Below are positions 17,718 to 25,133 of a stretch of DNA of 64,000 nucleotides, piece by piece. This stretch comes from Micromonospora yangpuensis. Its GTDB lineage: Bacteria; Actinomycetota; Actinomycetes; Mycobacteriales; Micromonosporaceae. The DNA lies in contig NZ_FMIA01000002.1 in assembly GCF_900091615.1 (NCBI RefSeq), forward strand, positions 5,456,001 through 5,520,000, read 5' to 3'. Position 1 is the first letter of the stretch. Each line of letters opens with the position of its first letter. A program made the translations under genes and the position numbers. A model generated the notes under the pieces. It was given only the letters and a program-made list of their open reading frames with translations. It was not told the DNA's origin and did not search any database.

Positions 17718-19016
17718 GTGCCTGATATTCCGTTCGGTTTCGCGCTCCCGGGTGGGCAACCACCAGACCCCAACGACCCCGCGCAGATGCAGCAGTTCAT
17801 GTCCCAACTGCAGCATCTCTTCGCCGCGTCGGGCGGCGGCCCGGTCAACTGGGACCTGGCCCGGCAGGTGGCCGCCAGTCAGCTCGCCGCGGTGGGTGAT
17901 CCGGCGGTCTCGCCGTTCGAGCGCAACGCGGTCGAGGAGGCGTTGCGGCTGGCCGACCTCTGGCTGGAGCCCGCCTCCGACCTGCCGTCGGGCATCCAGA
18001 ACTCGGTAGCCTGGAACCGCAACGAGTGGATCTACCGGACCCTGGACGTCTGGCGCAAGCTCTGCGACCCGGTCGCCAGCCGGATGGTCGGCGCGATGGG
18101 TGACCTGGTGCCCCCGGAGGCCCGCGCCCAGCTCGGCCCGATGCAGTCGATGGTCGCCACCCTGGGCGGCGCGCTCTTCGGCGGTCAGCTCGGCCAGGCG
18201 CTCGGCTCACTCGCCGCCGAGGTGCTCTCCGCCGGCGACATCGGGCTACCGCTCGGCCCGGCCGGCACGGCCGCGCTCATCCCGGCCAACATCCGCGCGT
18301 ACGGCGAGGGCCTGGAGCTGCCCGAGGACGAGGTACGCCTCTACGTCGCCCTGCGCGAGGCCGCCCACCAGCGGCTCTTCCAGCACGTGCCGTGGCTGCG
18401 CGGACACGTGCTCAGTGCCGTCGAGACCTACGCCGCCGGCATCCGGGTCAACCGGGAGGCGGTCGAGGAGGCGATGGGTCGGGTCGACCCGACCGACCCG
18501 GAGTCGATGCAGGCGATCGCGCTGGAGGGCATCTTCACCCCCGAGGACACCCCGGCGCAGAAGGCCTCGCTGGCCCGCCTGGAGACCGCCCTCGCCCTGG
18601 TCGAGGGCTGGGTGTGCCACGTGGTGGACAGCGCCGCCGCCGAGCGGCTGCCCAACGTGGTCCGGCTGGCCGAGGCGTTCCGCCGCCGTCGGGCCGCCGG
18701 TGGCCCCGCCGAGCAGACCTTCGCCGCCCTGGTCGGCCTGGAGCTGCGCCCGCGCCGGCTGCGTGAGGCCGCGGCGCTCTGGGCCGCCCTGACCGAGCAC
18801 CGGGGCATCGACGGCCGGGACGCCCTGTGGGGGCACCCCGACCTGCTCCCCTCCGACGACGACTTCGCCGACCCGGTGGCCTTCGCCCGGGCCGAGCTGG
18901 ACCTCGGCGAGTTGGAGAGCTTCGACTTCACCGCGCCGGGCGGCCCGCACGAGCAGGCACCGGGCGAGGCGCCGCGCCTCGCCGAGGAGCCCGGGGACGA
19001 CGACAAGCGCCCCTGA
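17718..19016 (+). CDS. Zinc-dependent metalloprotease-like protein (DUF2342)
   Basis: A 432-residue protein of the actinobacterial DUF2342 family, sometimes called zincin-like or F420-associated. It has a flexible N-terminus, a glycine-rich hydrophobic stretch (LGGALFGGQLGQALGSLAAE, ~149-168) and REAAHQRLF at 213-221 in place of HExxH, a known family form in which Glu and His are shifted. Whether it is an active protease is unclear. The GTG at 17718 gives the usual N-terminus PDIPFGF. The C-terminus is acidic. It ends about 35 bases before the 26-bp tandem repeats. Confidence 0.82.
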   Translation: MPDIPFGFALPGGQPPDPNDPAQMQQFMSQLQHLFAASGGGPVNWDLARQVAASQLAAVGDPAVSPFERNAVEEALRLADLWLEPASDLPSGIQNSVAWNRNEWIYRTLDVWRKLCDPVASRMVGAMGDLVPPEARAQLGPMQSMVATLGGALFGGQLGQALGSLAAEVLSAGDIGLPLGPAGTAALIPANIRAYGEGLELPEDEVRLYVALREAAHQRLFQHVPWLRGHVLSAVETYAAGIRVNREAVEEAMGRVDPTDPESMQAIALEGIFTPEDTPAQKASLARLETALALVEGWVCHVVDSAAAERLPNVVRLAEAFRRRRAAGGPAEQTFAALVGLELRPRRLREAAALWAALTEHRGIDGRDALWGHPDLLPSDDDFADPVAFARAELDLGELESFDFTAPGGPHEQAPGEAPRLAEEPGDDDKRP

Positions 19017-19050
19017 CCCGCGCACCGTCACAGCGTCACCGCCGGCTGGC

Positions 19051-19128
19051 CGGTGCCGGAGCCGGATCAGGCCGGTCGGTGCCGGAGCGGGATCAGGCCG
19101 GTCGGTGCCGGAGCGGGATCAGGCCGGT
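19051..19128. repeat. Three tandem 26-bp repeats
   Basis: Three copies of a 26-base unit (starting 19051, 19077 and 19103), the first with one substitution. The third contains the TGA stop of the - strand gene at 19119; each unit carries the same TCA triplet. It is probably a recent slippage expansion at the 3' end of that gene. Confidence 0.85.
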
Positions 19129-19754
19129 CGGCCGGCGTCGGAGAGCAGGGCTCGGGTGGCGTCCCAGCCCGGTGTCGCCGGGTCGAGCAGGGCCAGGTCG
19201 GCGGGGCCGCGCAGCCGGTGCCAGGCCGGCGTGACCGCCACCTGACCAGGCTGCGGTGCCGCCGCGCGCAGCGCCGCCGGCCGCCCGGTGTCCAGATCCA
19301 GGTCCGGCAACCACCCGGGTACGGGCAGCCGCACCGCGACGCCCAGCAGCCCGGGACCGCCCGCCCCGGAGCCGGCGTCGTCCGCCCCCGCGACGCCCGG
19401 GGCGACGGCGACCGGACGGCTGGTGAGCGGGCGGAGCAGCTTGGCAAGGGTCAGCCCCGGCAGGTCGGGCGCGTCGGCGGCCACGACAGCCGCCTGGTCG
19501 TACCCGTCGAGCAGGCCGAGCACGGCAGTCGGTGTCGGTCGCGCCACCTCGTGCACCGCCGTACCCGGCCAGACGACCGCGTCGGCGAGCCACCGGTCGG
19601 CGGGCGTCACCGCCACCGCGGTCTCCACCTCGTTGAGGGTGGCGAGCAGGTCGACGACATCCTCGGCGAGGGCCGTGCGCCAGTCAACCGGATCGATGCC
19701 CGGCGGTGACCAGGTCACCGGGGCGAGCAGCGCCACCACCACACGTCGAACCAC
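19119..19754 (-). CDS. Conserved hypothetical, possible nucleotidyl/glycosyl-transferase-like fold
   Basis: A 211-residue soluble protein rich in Ala, Leu and Pro. The segment AAVVAADAPDLPGLTLAKLL resembles the acidic turn (xDDAPDLP) of DUF2064/CofC-like transferases, which share a nucleotide-diphospho-sugar fold. The remainder offers no catalytic signature I can name. The start is ATG at 19754. Its stop is inside a tandem repeat. It lies just downstream of the metallopeptidase gene (19772) on the same strand, 17 bases away, so co-transcription is likely. Confidence 0.5.
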   Translation of the reverse strand: MVRRVVVALLAPVTWSPPGIDPVDWRTALAEDVVDLLATLNEVETAVAVTPADRWLADAVVWPGTAVHEVARPTPTAVLGLLDGYDQAAVVAADAPDLPGLTLAKLLRPLTSRPVAVAPGVAGADDAGSGAGGPGLLGVAVRLPVPGWLPDLDLDTGRPAALRAAAPQPGQVAVTPAWHRLRGPADLALLDPATPGWDATRALLSDAGRPA

Positions 19755-19771
19755 TCACCGACCCTAACCGG

Positions 19772-20302
19772 TCAGTCGGCGAGCGGGACGCCGGAGACCG
19801 CCGCGACGCCCTCCAGGTAGCCGCGCGCCCGTTCCGTCTTCGGGTAACGCCCGACCAGGGCCCAGAACCGGGCGTTGTGGCTGGGCACGATCAGGTGGGC
19901 CAGTTCGTGCAGCAGCACGTAGTCGAGCACCCAGTCCGGCATGTCCTGCAGCCGGTGGGAGATCCGGATGGTCCGGTCGGCCGGGGTGCAGGAGCCCCAG
20001 CGGCCGTTCTGGTTGCTCACCCACCGGACGCTGGCCGGCACCGCCTGCGGGCCGTACTCGCCGAGGTGCTGGTCGATCAGCCGGGCGGCCCGGGTGAGCA
20101 GCTCGGTGTCCGAGCGGCCCAGCCGACCCTCGCGGGCGGCGAGCCGGGCCAGCATCCGGTCCACCCACTCGCTCTCCTCGGCCCGGGAGAACTGGTCCGG
20201 GATGAGCACGACGACCCGCTCACCGTCGCGGTAGGCGGACACCGTACGTCGCCGACGCTGACTGCGCCGTACCTCGACGACCGGCTTCCGCGCCCCCGTC
20301 AT
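19772..20302 (-). CDS. YgjP/DUF45-type M48-like metallopeptidase
   Basis: A 176-residue protein with a zincin motif HELAHL (132-137) and a probable third ligand at His142 in SHNARFW. NGRWGSCTPADRTIRIS upstream is the hallmark of the YgjP (SprT-like/DUF45) family. It would be a soluble zinc peptidase of unknown substrate. The ATG at 20302 is used; a TTG at 20371 would add a stretch unlike the family. The 505-base upstream gap carries an AT-rich, palindromic region that may be its promoter. Confidence 0.85.
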   Translation of the reverse strand: MTGARKPVVEVRRSQRRRRTVSAYRDGERVVVLIPDQFSRAEESEWVDRMLARLAAREGRLGRSDTELLTRAARLIDQHLGEYGPQAVPASVRWVSNQNGRWGSCTPADRTIRISHRLQDMPDWVLDYVLLHELAHLIVPSHNARFWALVGRYPKTERARGYLEGVAAVSGVPLAD

Positions 20303-20807
20303 CAGTGGGCCGCGCAGCCTCGGAATCCTGTCACGAGGAAAAGCTAATGCGTACTGACCAGGGATCCGCAAGGGTCAACCGCTCGACACGCGCCCGGAAA
20401 GTGGTGATTGGTCGTTAGGAGTCCTAAAAAATTATCCGTGACGCCGCTCCGAATGGTCTTCATCACCCTTCGTGGCGGGCACCCGGCCGGACCGGACGGT
20501 CCACCCGGGCGGTGCGGCCGGCCAGCCACGGGGGCGGCGCAGGGGCACCGATGAGGGGGTTCGCCCGGCGTGTCCCCGCCAAACTGACTTATCCGACCTT
20601 ATTCGCCATGCACACTCTCGACGTCGACTTCCTCACAGTGTCGATGCACGCCTGACATGGAACTGCCCAGACCTGGGTAGGGTCCGCGGACCAGCGGTCA
20701 TGAGCATGATCGTGGAGCAAGACCCAGCGCCGGTGCCCCCGTGGGCCCGCCGCCGGGGGCAAACCGCCGGCACGGCAATGACCGGCGGACTAGACGAGGA
20801 GGGCACC
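20303..20807. other. 505-base gap with no gene; perfect palindrome near its centre
   Basis: I find no convincing gene here. It holds the only notably AT-rich spot nearby, with the palindrome TTAGGAGTCCTAA at 20415-20427 followed by A-rich sequence on the + strand. This is a candidate operator or promoter region for the - strand metallopeptidase. The last part must contain the promoter of the small zinc-ribbon gene at 20808. Confidence 0.5.
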
Positions 20808-20975
20808 GTGGCCGATCAGGCCCAGACCTACAACGGTTACTGCGTCAAGTGCAAGGAGAAGCGGGACTTCGAGGGACACGTCGAGGTCTCGAAGACCGGG
20901 ATGAACATGGCAAAGGGCAAGTGTCCGGTTTGCGGGACAACAGTGAACCGGATCCTGGGCAAGGCGAAGGTCTGA
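20808..20975 (+). CDS. Small zinc-ribbon protein, DUF5679
   Basis: A 55-residue protein with four cysteines in two CxxC pairs (12/15 and 39/42), a zinc-ribbon arrangement. Sequence YNGYCVKCKEKRDF and KCPVCGTTVNRILGK matches DUF5679, a small actinobacterial family of unknown function that could bind nucleic acid. The GTG at 20808 has a strong ribosome-binding site (GAGGAGG, five bases upstream); a longer in-frame reading begins at 20472 without support. It is followed by a clear terminator. Confidence 0.88.
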   Translation: MADQAQTYNGYCVKCKEKRDFEGHVEVSKTGMNMAKGKCPVCGTTVNRILGKAKV

Positions 20976-20987
20976 CCGTACGAACCC

Positions 20988-21022
20988 GAGGGGAGGGTGG
21001 CCCGACCGGCCACCCTCCCCTC
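20988..21022 (+). terminator. Hairpin terminator after the zinc-ribbon gene
   Basis: A perfect 15-bp G/C-rich stem (20988-21002 with 21008-21022) and a five-base loop, beginning 12 bases after the stop codon. Confidence 0.82.
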
Positions 21023-21159
21023 GGCATGTCGGCTACCCGACACGGTTACCGACCGGTTGTGGATAACTCAGGATTTCCTGTGGACAGCCCTGGACAGGGT
21101 GCGCCACACCTGTGGAAAACGAGCGACGGAGAGCGGGGATGCGGTGACTATCTGTCGAC

Positions 21160-22296
21160 ATGACCCGCGCCATCCTCCCCCGCCCCACCCTGCTGCCCGG
21201 TCTCGCCCGGCTCTGGCGTGACCGGCACACCCTGCAGCTCGGCGTCGAGCCCGGCCGGGCGGTACTGCTGGAGATCGCCAACCCCCGGGCGGCCCGCCTG
21301 CTCGACCTGCTCGACGGCAGCCACAGTGTGCGCAGCATCCTCGGGCACGCCTCGGTGAGCGAGGTGGCACCGGAGGAGGCCCGCGGGCTCCTCGACGCCC
21401 TGCACGCCGTCGGGCTGGTCGTACCCGCGCACACGCTGCTGCCCCGGGACCTCGCCGGGCCCGCGCGGACCCGGTTGACCGGCGAGGCGGGGGCGCTCGC
21501 GCTCACCCCGCAGCCGCTGCCCGGCACCCCGGCCCAGGTGCTGCGCCGACGACGCGGTGCGCGGGTGGTGGTGACCGGCGCGGGTCGGCTCGGCGGGCCG
21601 GTCGCCGTCGCCCTGGCGCAGGCCGGCATCGGCCACCTCGACCTCGACCTGGCCGGCCAGGTACGCCCGTCGGACCTGGTCGGCACCGGGCTACCCGCCG
21701 CCGACGTCGGCCGGTCCCTCGCCGCCGCGGTCCGGGACGCGATCCGCGGCGTCGCACCGGGTACGGAGACCCGGCCGATCCGGCGCGGCCGGGCAGACCT
21801 GGTGCTGCAACTCGGCACGGACCGGCCCGCCGCCCTGCTCGCCACCGGGTACGCCCAGCGTCGACAGGCGCACCTGCTGTTGACCCTGCGCGGTGGCGTA
21901 CCGGTGGTGGGGCCGCTGGTCCGGCCGCCTGCCGGTCCCTGCCTGAACTGCCTCGACCTGCACCGCACCGACCGAGACCCGGACTGGCCGTCGTTGGCCG
22001 CCCAGCTCGCCGTGGACGGCCGGGAGGAGGCCTGTACGGTCACCACCCTGCTCGCCGCCACCGCGTACGCCGCTGCCGAGGTCCTGGTCCAGCTCGACGG
22101 CGGCACCCCGGAGACGCTCGGACGGGCCGTCGAGATCGGCGCCGCCGGGCAGCTACGTCGGCGGGTCTGGGCCCCCCACCCGTCCTGCGGCTGCTCGGGT
22201 GGTCGGCGTCGGAGCAGCGCACCCGGCCGGTCCGCCGGGAGTCCGGACGAGCGGGGCGGTGAGCCGGGCGGTGAGCCGGACGAGCGGGGCCGGTGA
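21160..22296 (+). CDS. ThiF/E1-like protein with an RRE-like N-terminus (cyclodehydratase-type), orphan
   Basis: A 378-residue protein. Residues ~25-90 look like a small winged-helix domain such as the RiPP recognition element at the front of TOMM cyclodehydratases. A Rossmann-like segment GAGRLGG follows at 140-146. A zinc site is suggested by CLNC (Cys261, Cys264) and CGC (Cys343, Cys345). This architecture matches the ocin-ThiF partner of YcaO enzymes. No YcaO gene, precursor peptide or transporter is present, so its partner must be elsewhere or its job differs. ATP-binding residues of true E1 enzymes are not obvious. The last ~30 residues come from a DNA repeat tract and are probably not functional. 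Confidence 0.7.
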   Translation: MTRAILPRPTLLPGLARLWRDRHTLQLGVEPGRAVLLEIANPRAARLLDLLDGSHSVRSILGHASVSEVAPEEARGLLDALHAVGLVVPAHTLLPRDLAGPARTRLTGEAGALALTPQPLPGTPAQVLRRRRGARVVVTGAGRLGGPVAVALAQAGIGHLDLDLAGQVRPSDLVGTGLPAADVGRSLAAAVRDAIRGVAPGTETRPIRRGRADLVLQLGTDRPAALLATGYAQRRQAHLLLTLRGGVPVVGPLVRPPAGPCLNCLDLHRTDRDPDWPSLAAQLAVDGREEACTVTTLLAATAYAAAEVLVQLDGGTPETLGRAVEIGAAGQLRRRVWAPHPSCGCSGGRRRSSAPGRSAGSPDERGGEPGGEPDERGR

Positions 22297-22390
22297 GCCG
22301 GACGAGCGGGGCGGTGGGCCGGACGAGCGGGGCCGGTGAGCCGGGCGAGCGGGGCGGTGAGCCGGACGAGCGGGGCCGGTGAGCCGGGCG
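22240..22390. repeat. Degenerate GGTGAGCCGGACGAGCGGG tandem repeats
   Basis: Multiple imperfect copies of GCCGGACGAGCGGGGC- and GGTGAGCCGG-type units span the 3' end and stop codon of the ThiF-like gene and continue into the gap. The result is a low-complexity C-terminus (repeats of Asp-Glu-Arg-Gly and Gly-Glu-Pro) whose length probably varies between strains. Confidence 0.8.
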
Positions 22391-22460
22391 CGACGGTACC
22401 GACGGGCGAAGCCCGGGCGCGGAGCAGCAGCCAGCCCACCGAGTCGGTAACAATGGCCGG

Positions 22461-23789
22461 GTGACCGACATCCCGCGCCGGGCTGTGTCCCGGACCGCCA
22501 AGCTCGCCGCTCTGCCGCTCGGCTTCGCCGGGCGGACCGTCCTCGGCATGGGAAAGCGGGTCACCGGGATCGCCTCCGACGTGATCTCCGCAGAGATCCA
22601 GCAACGCACCGCCGAACAGCTCTTCAGCGTGTTGGGCCAGCTCAAAGGCGGTGCGATGAAGTTCGGTCAGGCCTTGTCGGTCTTCGAGGCGGCCCTGCCC
22701 GAGGACATCGCGGCCCCGTACCGGCAGGCGCTCACCAAGCTCCAGGAGGCGGCCCCGCCGCTGCCGGTCGCCAGCGTGCACAAGGTGCTCGCGGAGCAGC
22801 TCGGCCCGGACTGGCGGGAGCGGTTCGCCGAGTTCGACGACGTACCCGCGGCGGCGGCCAGCATCGGGCAGGTGCACCGCGCCACCTGGCGGGAGGCCGA
22901 CGGCACCACCCGGGACGTGGCCGTCAAGATCCAGTACCCGGGCGCCGGTGACGCGCTGCTGGCCGACCTGAAGCAGCTCTCCCGGCTGGGCGCGATGTTC
23001 CGGGCGATCCAACCCGGGCTCGACATCAAGCCGCTCCTGGCCGAATTGCGGGAACGGATCACCGAGGAGCTCGACTACGAGCTGGAGGCCGAGTCGCAAC
23101 GCGCCTTCGCAGCCGCGTACGCCGACGACCCGGAGATCTTCATCCCGCCGGTGGTGTCGTCCGCGCCGCGGGTCCTGGTCACCGGGTGGGTCGAGGGCCG
23201 GCCGCTGGCCGACATCATCCGCGAGGGCACCGAGCAGGAACGCGACGAGGCGGGGCGGCTGATGGCCACCCTGCACCTGTCCGCACCCTCGCGCGCCGGG
23301 CTGCTGCACGCCGACCCGCACCCGGGCAACTTCCGCATGCTGGCCGACGGCCGGCTCGGCGTGATCGACTTCGGGGCGGTCGCCCGGATGCCCGAGGGCA
23401 CGCCGGAACCGATCGGCCGGATCGCCGGGTTGGCCCTGCGCGGCGAGGCGGAGGCCGTGGTGGCGGGGCTCCGCGAGGAGGGCTTCGTCAGTACGACCGA
23501 GGAGATCGACGCCCAGGCCGTGCTGGAGTTCCTCCAGCCGGTGTTGGCACCGATCGCCGAGGAGGAGTTCCGGTTCACCCGGGCCTGGCTACGGGCCGAG
23601 GCGACCCGGCTGGCCAACCCCCGGTCCCCGGCGTACCAGCTGAGCCGACAGCTCAACTTGCCGCCGTCGTACCTGCTCATCCACCGGGTGACGCTGGGCT
23701 CGATCGGGGTGCTCTGCCAGCTTGAGGCGAAGGCGCCGTACCGGGCGATCCTGGCCCGCTGGTTGCCCGGCTTCGCCCCGACCCCCTGA
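22461..23789 (+). CDS. ABC1/UbiB-family atypical kinase
   Basis: A 442-residue protein of the UbiB/ADCK family. Family marks: the KxGQ motif in GGAMKFGQALS near residue 72, the Ala-rich nucleotide loop PAAAASIGQVHRA, the VAIK-like Lys in VAVKIQYPG, the catalytic HADPHPGNF and the metal-binding VIDFGAV. Relatives support isoprenoid quinone synthesis or lipid homeostasis; actinobacteria use menaquinone, so the exact role is not known. The C-terminus may associate with the membrane. It starts with GTG at 22461, just after the repeat tract. Confidence 0.92.
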   Translation: MTDIPRRAVSRTAKLAALPLGFAGRTVLGMGKRVTGIASDVISAEIQQRTAEQLFSVLGQLKGGAMKFGQALSVFEAALPEDIAAPYRQALTKLQEAAPPLPVASVHKVLAEQLGPDWRERFAEFDDVPAAAASIGQVHRATWREADGTTRDVAVKIQYPGAGDALLADLKQLSRLGAMFRAIQPGLDIKPLLAELRERITEELDYELEAESQRAFAAAYADDPEIFIPPVVSSAPRVLVTGWVEGRPLADIIREGTEQERDEAGRLMATLHLSAPSRAGLLHADPHPGNFRMLADGRLGVIDFGAVARMPEGTPEPIGRIAGLALRGEAEAVVAGLREEGFVSTTEEIDAQAVLEFLQPVLAPIAEEEFRFTRAWLRAEATRLANPRSPAYQLSRQLNLPPSYLLIHRVTLGSIGVLCQLEAKAPYRAILARWLPGFAPTP

Positions 23790-23818
23790 CCCGTCCCGGC
23801 CTCCAGCCCGCTGGACCC

Positions 23819-23890
23819 GCGCCGCCGTCTGGCCCCGCCCCGCCGTCTGGCCCCGCCCCGCCGTCTGATCGCGCCGCCGTCTGACCCCGC
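23819..23890. repeat. Short tandem CCGCCGTCTGGCCCCG repeats
   Basis: About four copies of a unit built on CGCCGTCTGgCCCCG lie after the ABC1 kinase gene; the last two diverge. I see no gene here. It is probably slippage-derived. Confidence 0.75.
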
Positions 23891-23940
23891 GCCGCCCCGG
23901 CTCAGTCCCGCACCACCCCGGCCCGCCCGTCGAGGTGTGA

Positions 23941-23984
23941 GAAGGGCCCCCTGCTATACCGAAAGCGTTAACAGGGGGCCCTTC
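23941..23984. repeat. Recurrent 13-bp hairpin element with TATACCGAAAGCGTTAAC loop, copy 1
   Basis: The arms GAAGGGCCCCCTG (23941-23953) and CAGGGGGCCCTTC (23972-23984) are perfectly complementary, with an 18-base loop that is shared by other copies in this window. It begins ten bases beyond the - strand gene at 23995 and lies between that gene and the + strand ABC1 kinase, so it may be a bidirectional terminator. Confidence 0.88.
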
Positions 23985-23994
23985 CTTACCGGGG

Positions 23995-24234
23995 TTAGCG
24001 GGTGCCTAGGTCCAGGGCCGACTGGCGGCGGCCGTTCATGGCGACGGTACGGGCGGATCGGGTTGCCTCAGTGCTCGTGGTGGTACGACCGGCCTGAGGC
24101 CGAGGCATTCGAGCCCGGGACAACGCTTCGTGGAGTAGTTGCATCTCGACGGCTCCGTTCGGGTGGTGCAACAGCACGGACATCAGTTCGCTGATCGCCG
24201 GTACGGAACCGGCCGGGACACTGGTGAGGAACAT
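23995..24234 (-). CDS. Small protein downstream of whiB7
   Basis: A 79-residue hydrophilic protein starting MFLTSVPAGSVPAISELM, with a helical N-terminal half containing HPNGAVEMQLLHEALSRA, and a Ser/Thr/Arg-rich tail. It starts one base after the whiB7 stop codon, so it is almost certainly co-transcribed with whiB7 and may belong to its response. I do not recognise a domain. The hairpin repeat at 23941-23984 follows as the likely terminator. Confidence 0.65.
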   Translation of the reverse strand: MFLTSVPAGSVPAISELMSVLLHHPNGAVEMQLLHEALSRARMPRPQAGRTTTSTEATRSARTVAMNGRRQSALDLGTR

Positions 24235-24235
24235 G

Positions 24236-24601
24236 TCAGGCCGCCAACCGGACCGCGTTGCGCTGGTCCGACAGCCCGCTCGCGGCCAGCCGCGCCTCGG
24301 CCTCGGCCCGCAGCGCGGCGTCCCGGGCGAGGTCGTCCTTACGTGGACGGCCCCGGGGCCGCTTACGCGGTACGACCGCGCCACGCTCGAAGATCTCGCC
24401 GCCCCAGACACCCCACGGCTCGGCCCGCTCCGCCGCGCCGGCCAGGCACTCGACGCGCAGCGGGCAGTCCCCGCAGAGCGACTTGGCCAGCTCGAGCTCG
24501 GTCGGCGAATCGGAGAACCACAGGTCGGGGTCGACCTTCCGGCAGGGCAGGCTCGCCTCCAGCTCGACGTTCACGTCGAGGGTGGCCAATGCCAGGCTCA
24601 T
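24236..24601 (-). CDS. whiB7: WhiB7-type iron-sulfur transcription factor
   Basis: A 121-residue WhiB protein. The four [4Fe-4S]-ligand cysteines are at 20, 43, 46 and 52; the GVWGG turn is at ~64-68. The C-terminus carries the AT-hook RGRPR (83-87), which distinguishes WhiB7 from other Wbl proteins and binds AT-rich DNA at promoters next to the sigma-A -35 element. WhiB7 activates intrinsic antibiotic-resistance genes and its own gene in mycobacteria and Streptomyces. It has a GAGAGAGAGGTG-type purine-rich ribosome-binding region. A strong terminator-like hairpin lies about 60 bases upstream (24664-24707), as expected for its attenuated leader. Confidence 0.95.
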   Translation of the reverse strand: MSLALATLDVNVELEASLPCRKVDPDLWFSDSPTELELAKSLCGDCPLRVECLAGAAERAEPWGVWGGEIFERGAVVPRKRPRGRPRKDDLARDAALRAEAEARLAASGLSDQRNAVRLAA

Positions 24602-24663
24602 CGCCCGGTCACCTCTCTCTCACTTCGATCTTGTCGATCGCTTCGACGTACTGCTATGAGCAG

Positions 24664-24753
24664 AAAAAACGGAGGCCGCGGATCCCGGTAGCGGGTTCCG
24701 CGGCCTCGAGGTGAGCCGGTGGTCTGAGAATCAGACCGGTCTCCCTCGAGGTG
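24664..24753 (-). promoter_or_regulatory. Candidate whiB7 leader attenuator
   Basis: Reading the - strand toward whiB7: an intrinsic terminator with an 11-bp stem (24697-24707 with 24672-24682), an extra inner helix and a six-base U tract (24664-24669) stands about 60 bases before the whiB7 start. The 10-mer CACCTCGAGG occurs twice: at 24744-24753 and at 24704-24713, the second overlapping the 5' arm of the terminator stem. CCTCGAGG is self-complementary, so the first copy can pair with the second and would block the terminator. The first copy lies inside the last codons of the 84-residue gene, 11-18 bases before its stop. A small 7-bp hairpin (24721-24737) spans that stop. This matches the attenuation logic known for whiB7 in general; the details are inferred. 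Confidence 0.65.
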
Positions 24754-24985
24754 GAACACCGCGGACGTCCAGCCGCTTCATGGCATTCGGGGCACCCTTG
24801 CCCGCGAAGCCACTGGTCCCCTCGACTCCGGTTGGCGCGACGGTGAGGGTCAGCTCGGGCTGAACCTCGACCTGGTGCACCTGCGGATCCGACAGTGGTG
24901 CCACGGTCAGCAGGACCGGGGCAGCCGACCACGTGGCGAGGCCAACGGGCTGCGCCTTCGGACGCTCATACGTGTAGATCTCCAT
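24731..24985 (-). CDS. Small protein upstream of whiB7, possible leader-encoded
   Basis: An 84-residue protein beginning MEIYTYERPKAQPVGLATW, with an alternating hydrophobic middle (LTVAPLSD, VEVQPELTLTVAPTG) that could form beta-strands. It begins at ATG 24985 with an AGGGGGG ribosome-binding site eight bases upstream. Its last codons contain a copy of the CCTCGAGG element that can pair with the whiB7 terminator, so translation of this gene may influence whiB7 expression. It could be an independent gene with an ordinary terminator; the protein family is unknown to me. Confidence 0.65.
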   Translation of the reverse strand: MEIYTYERPKAQPVGLATWSAAPVLLTVAPLSDPQVHQVEVQPELTLTVAPTGVEGTSGFAGKGAPNAMKRLDVRGVPPRGRPV

Positions 24986-25133
24986 CTGGCACACCCCCCT
25001 CACGTTCCCTCGGGTCGACTGGCTTCTCCACACTCGCCGATCGGCTGCCCATTGCCCCCTGAGCAGGGAGAATGGCGCCGCTCGCGTGGTGTGTCCTGAG
25101 GCTATTCCTCGCCCCGGGCCGAGGGCAAACGAA

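Noticed and set aside
21160..22296. A RiPP (thiazole/oxazole peptide) gene cluster
   Set aside because: Only one protein of that type is present; precursor peptide, YcaO and export genes are absent.
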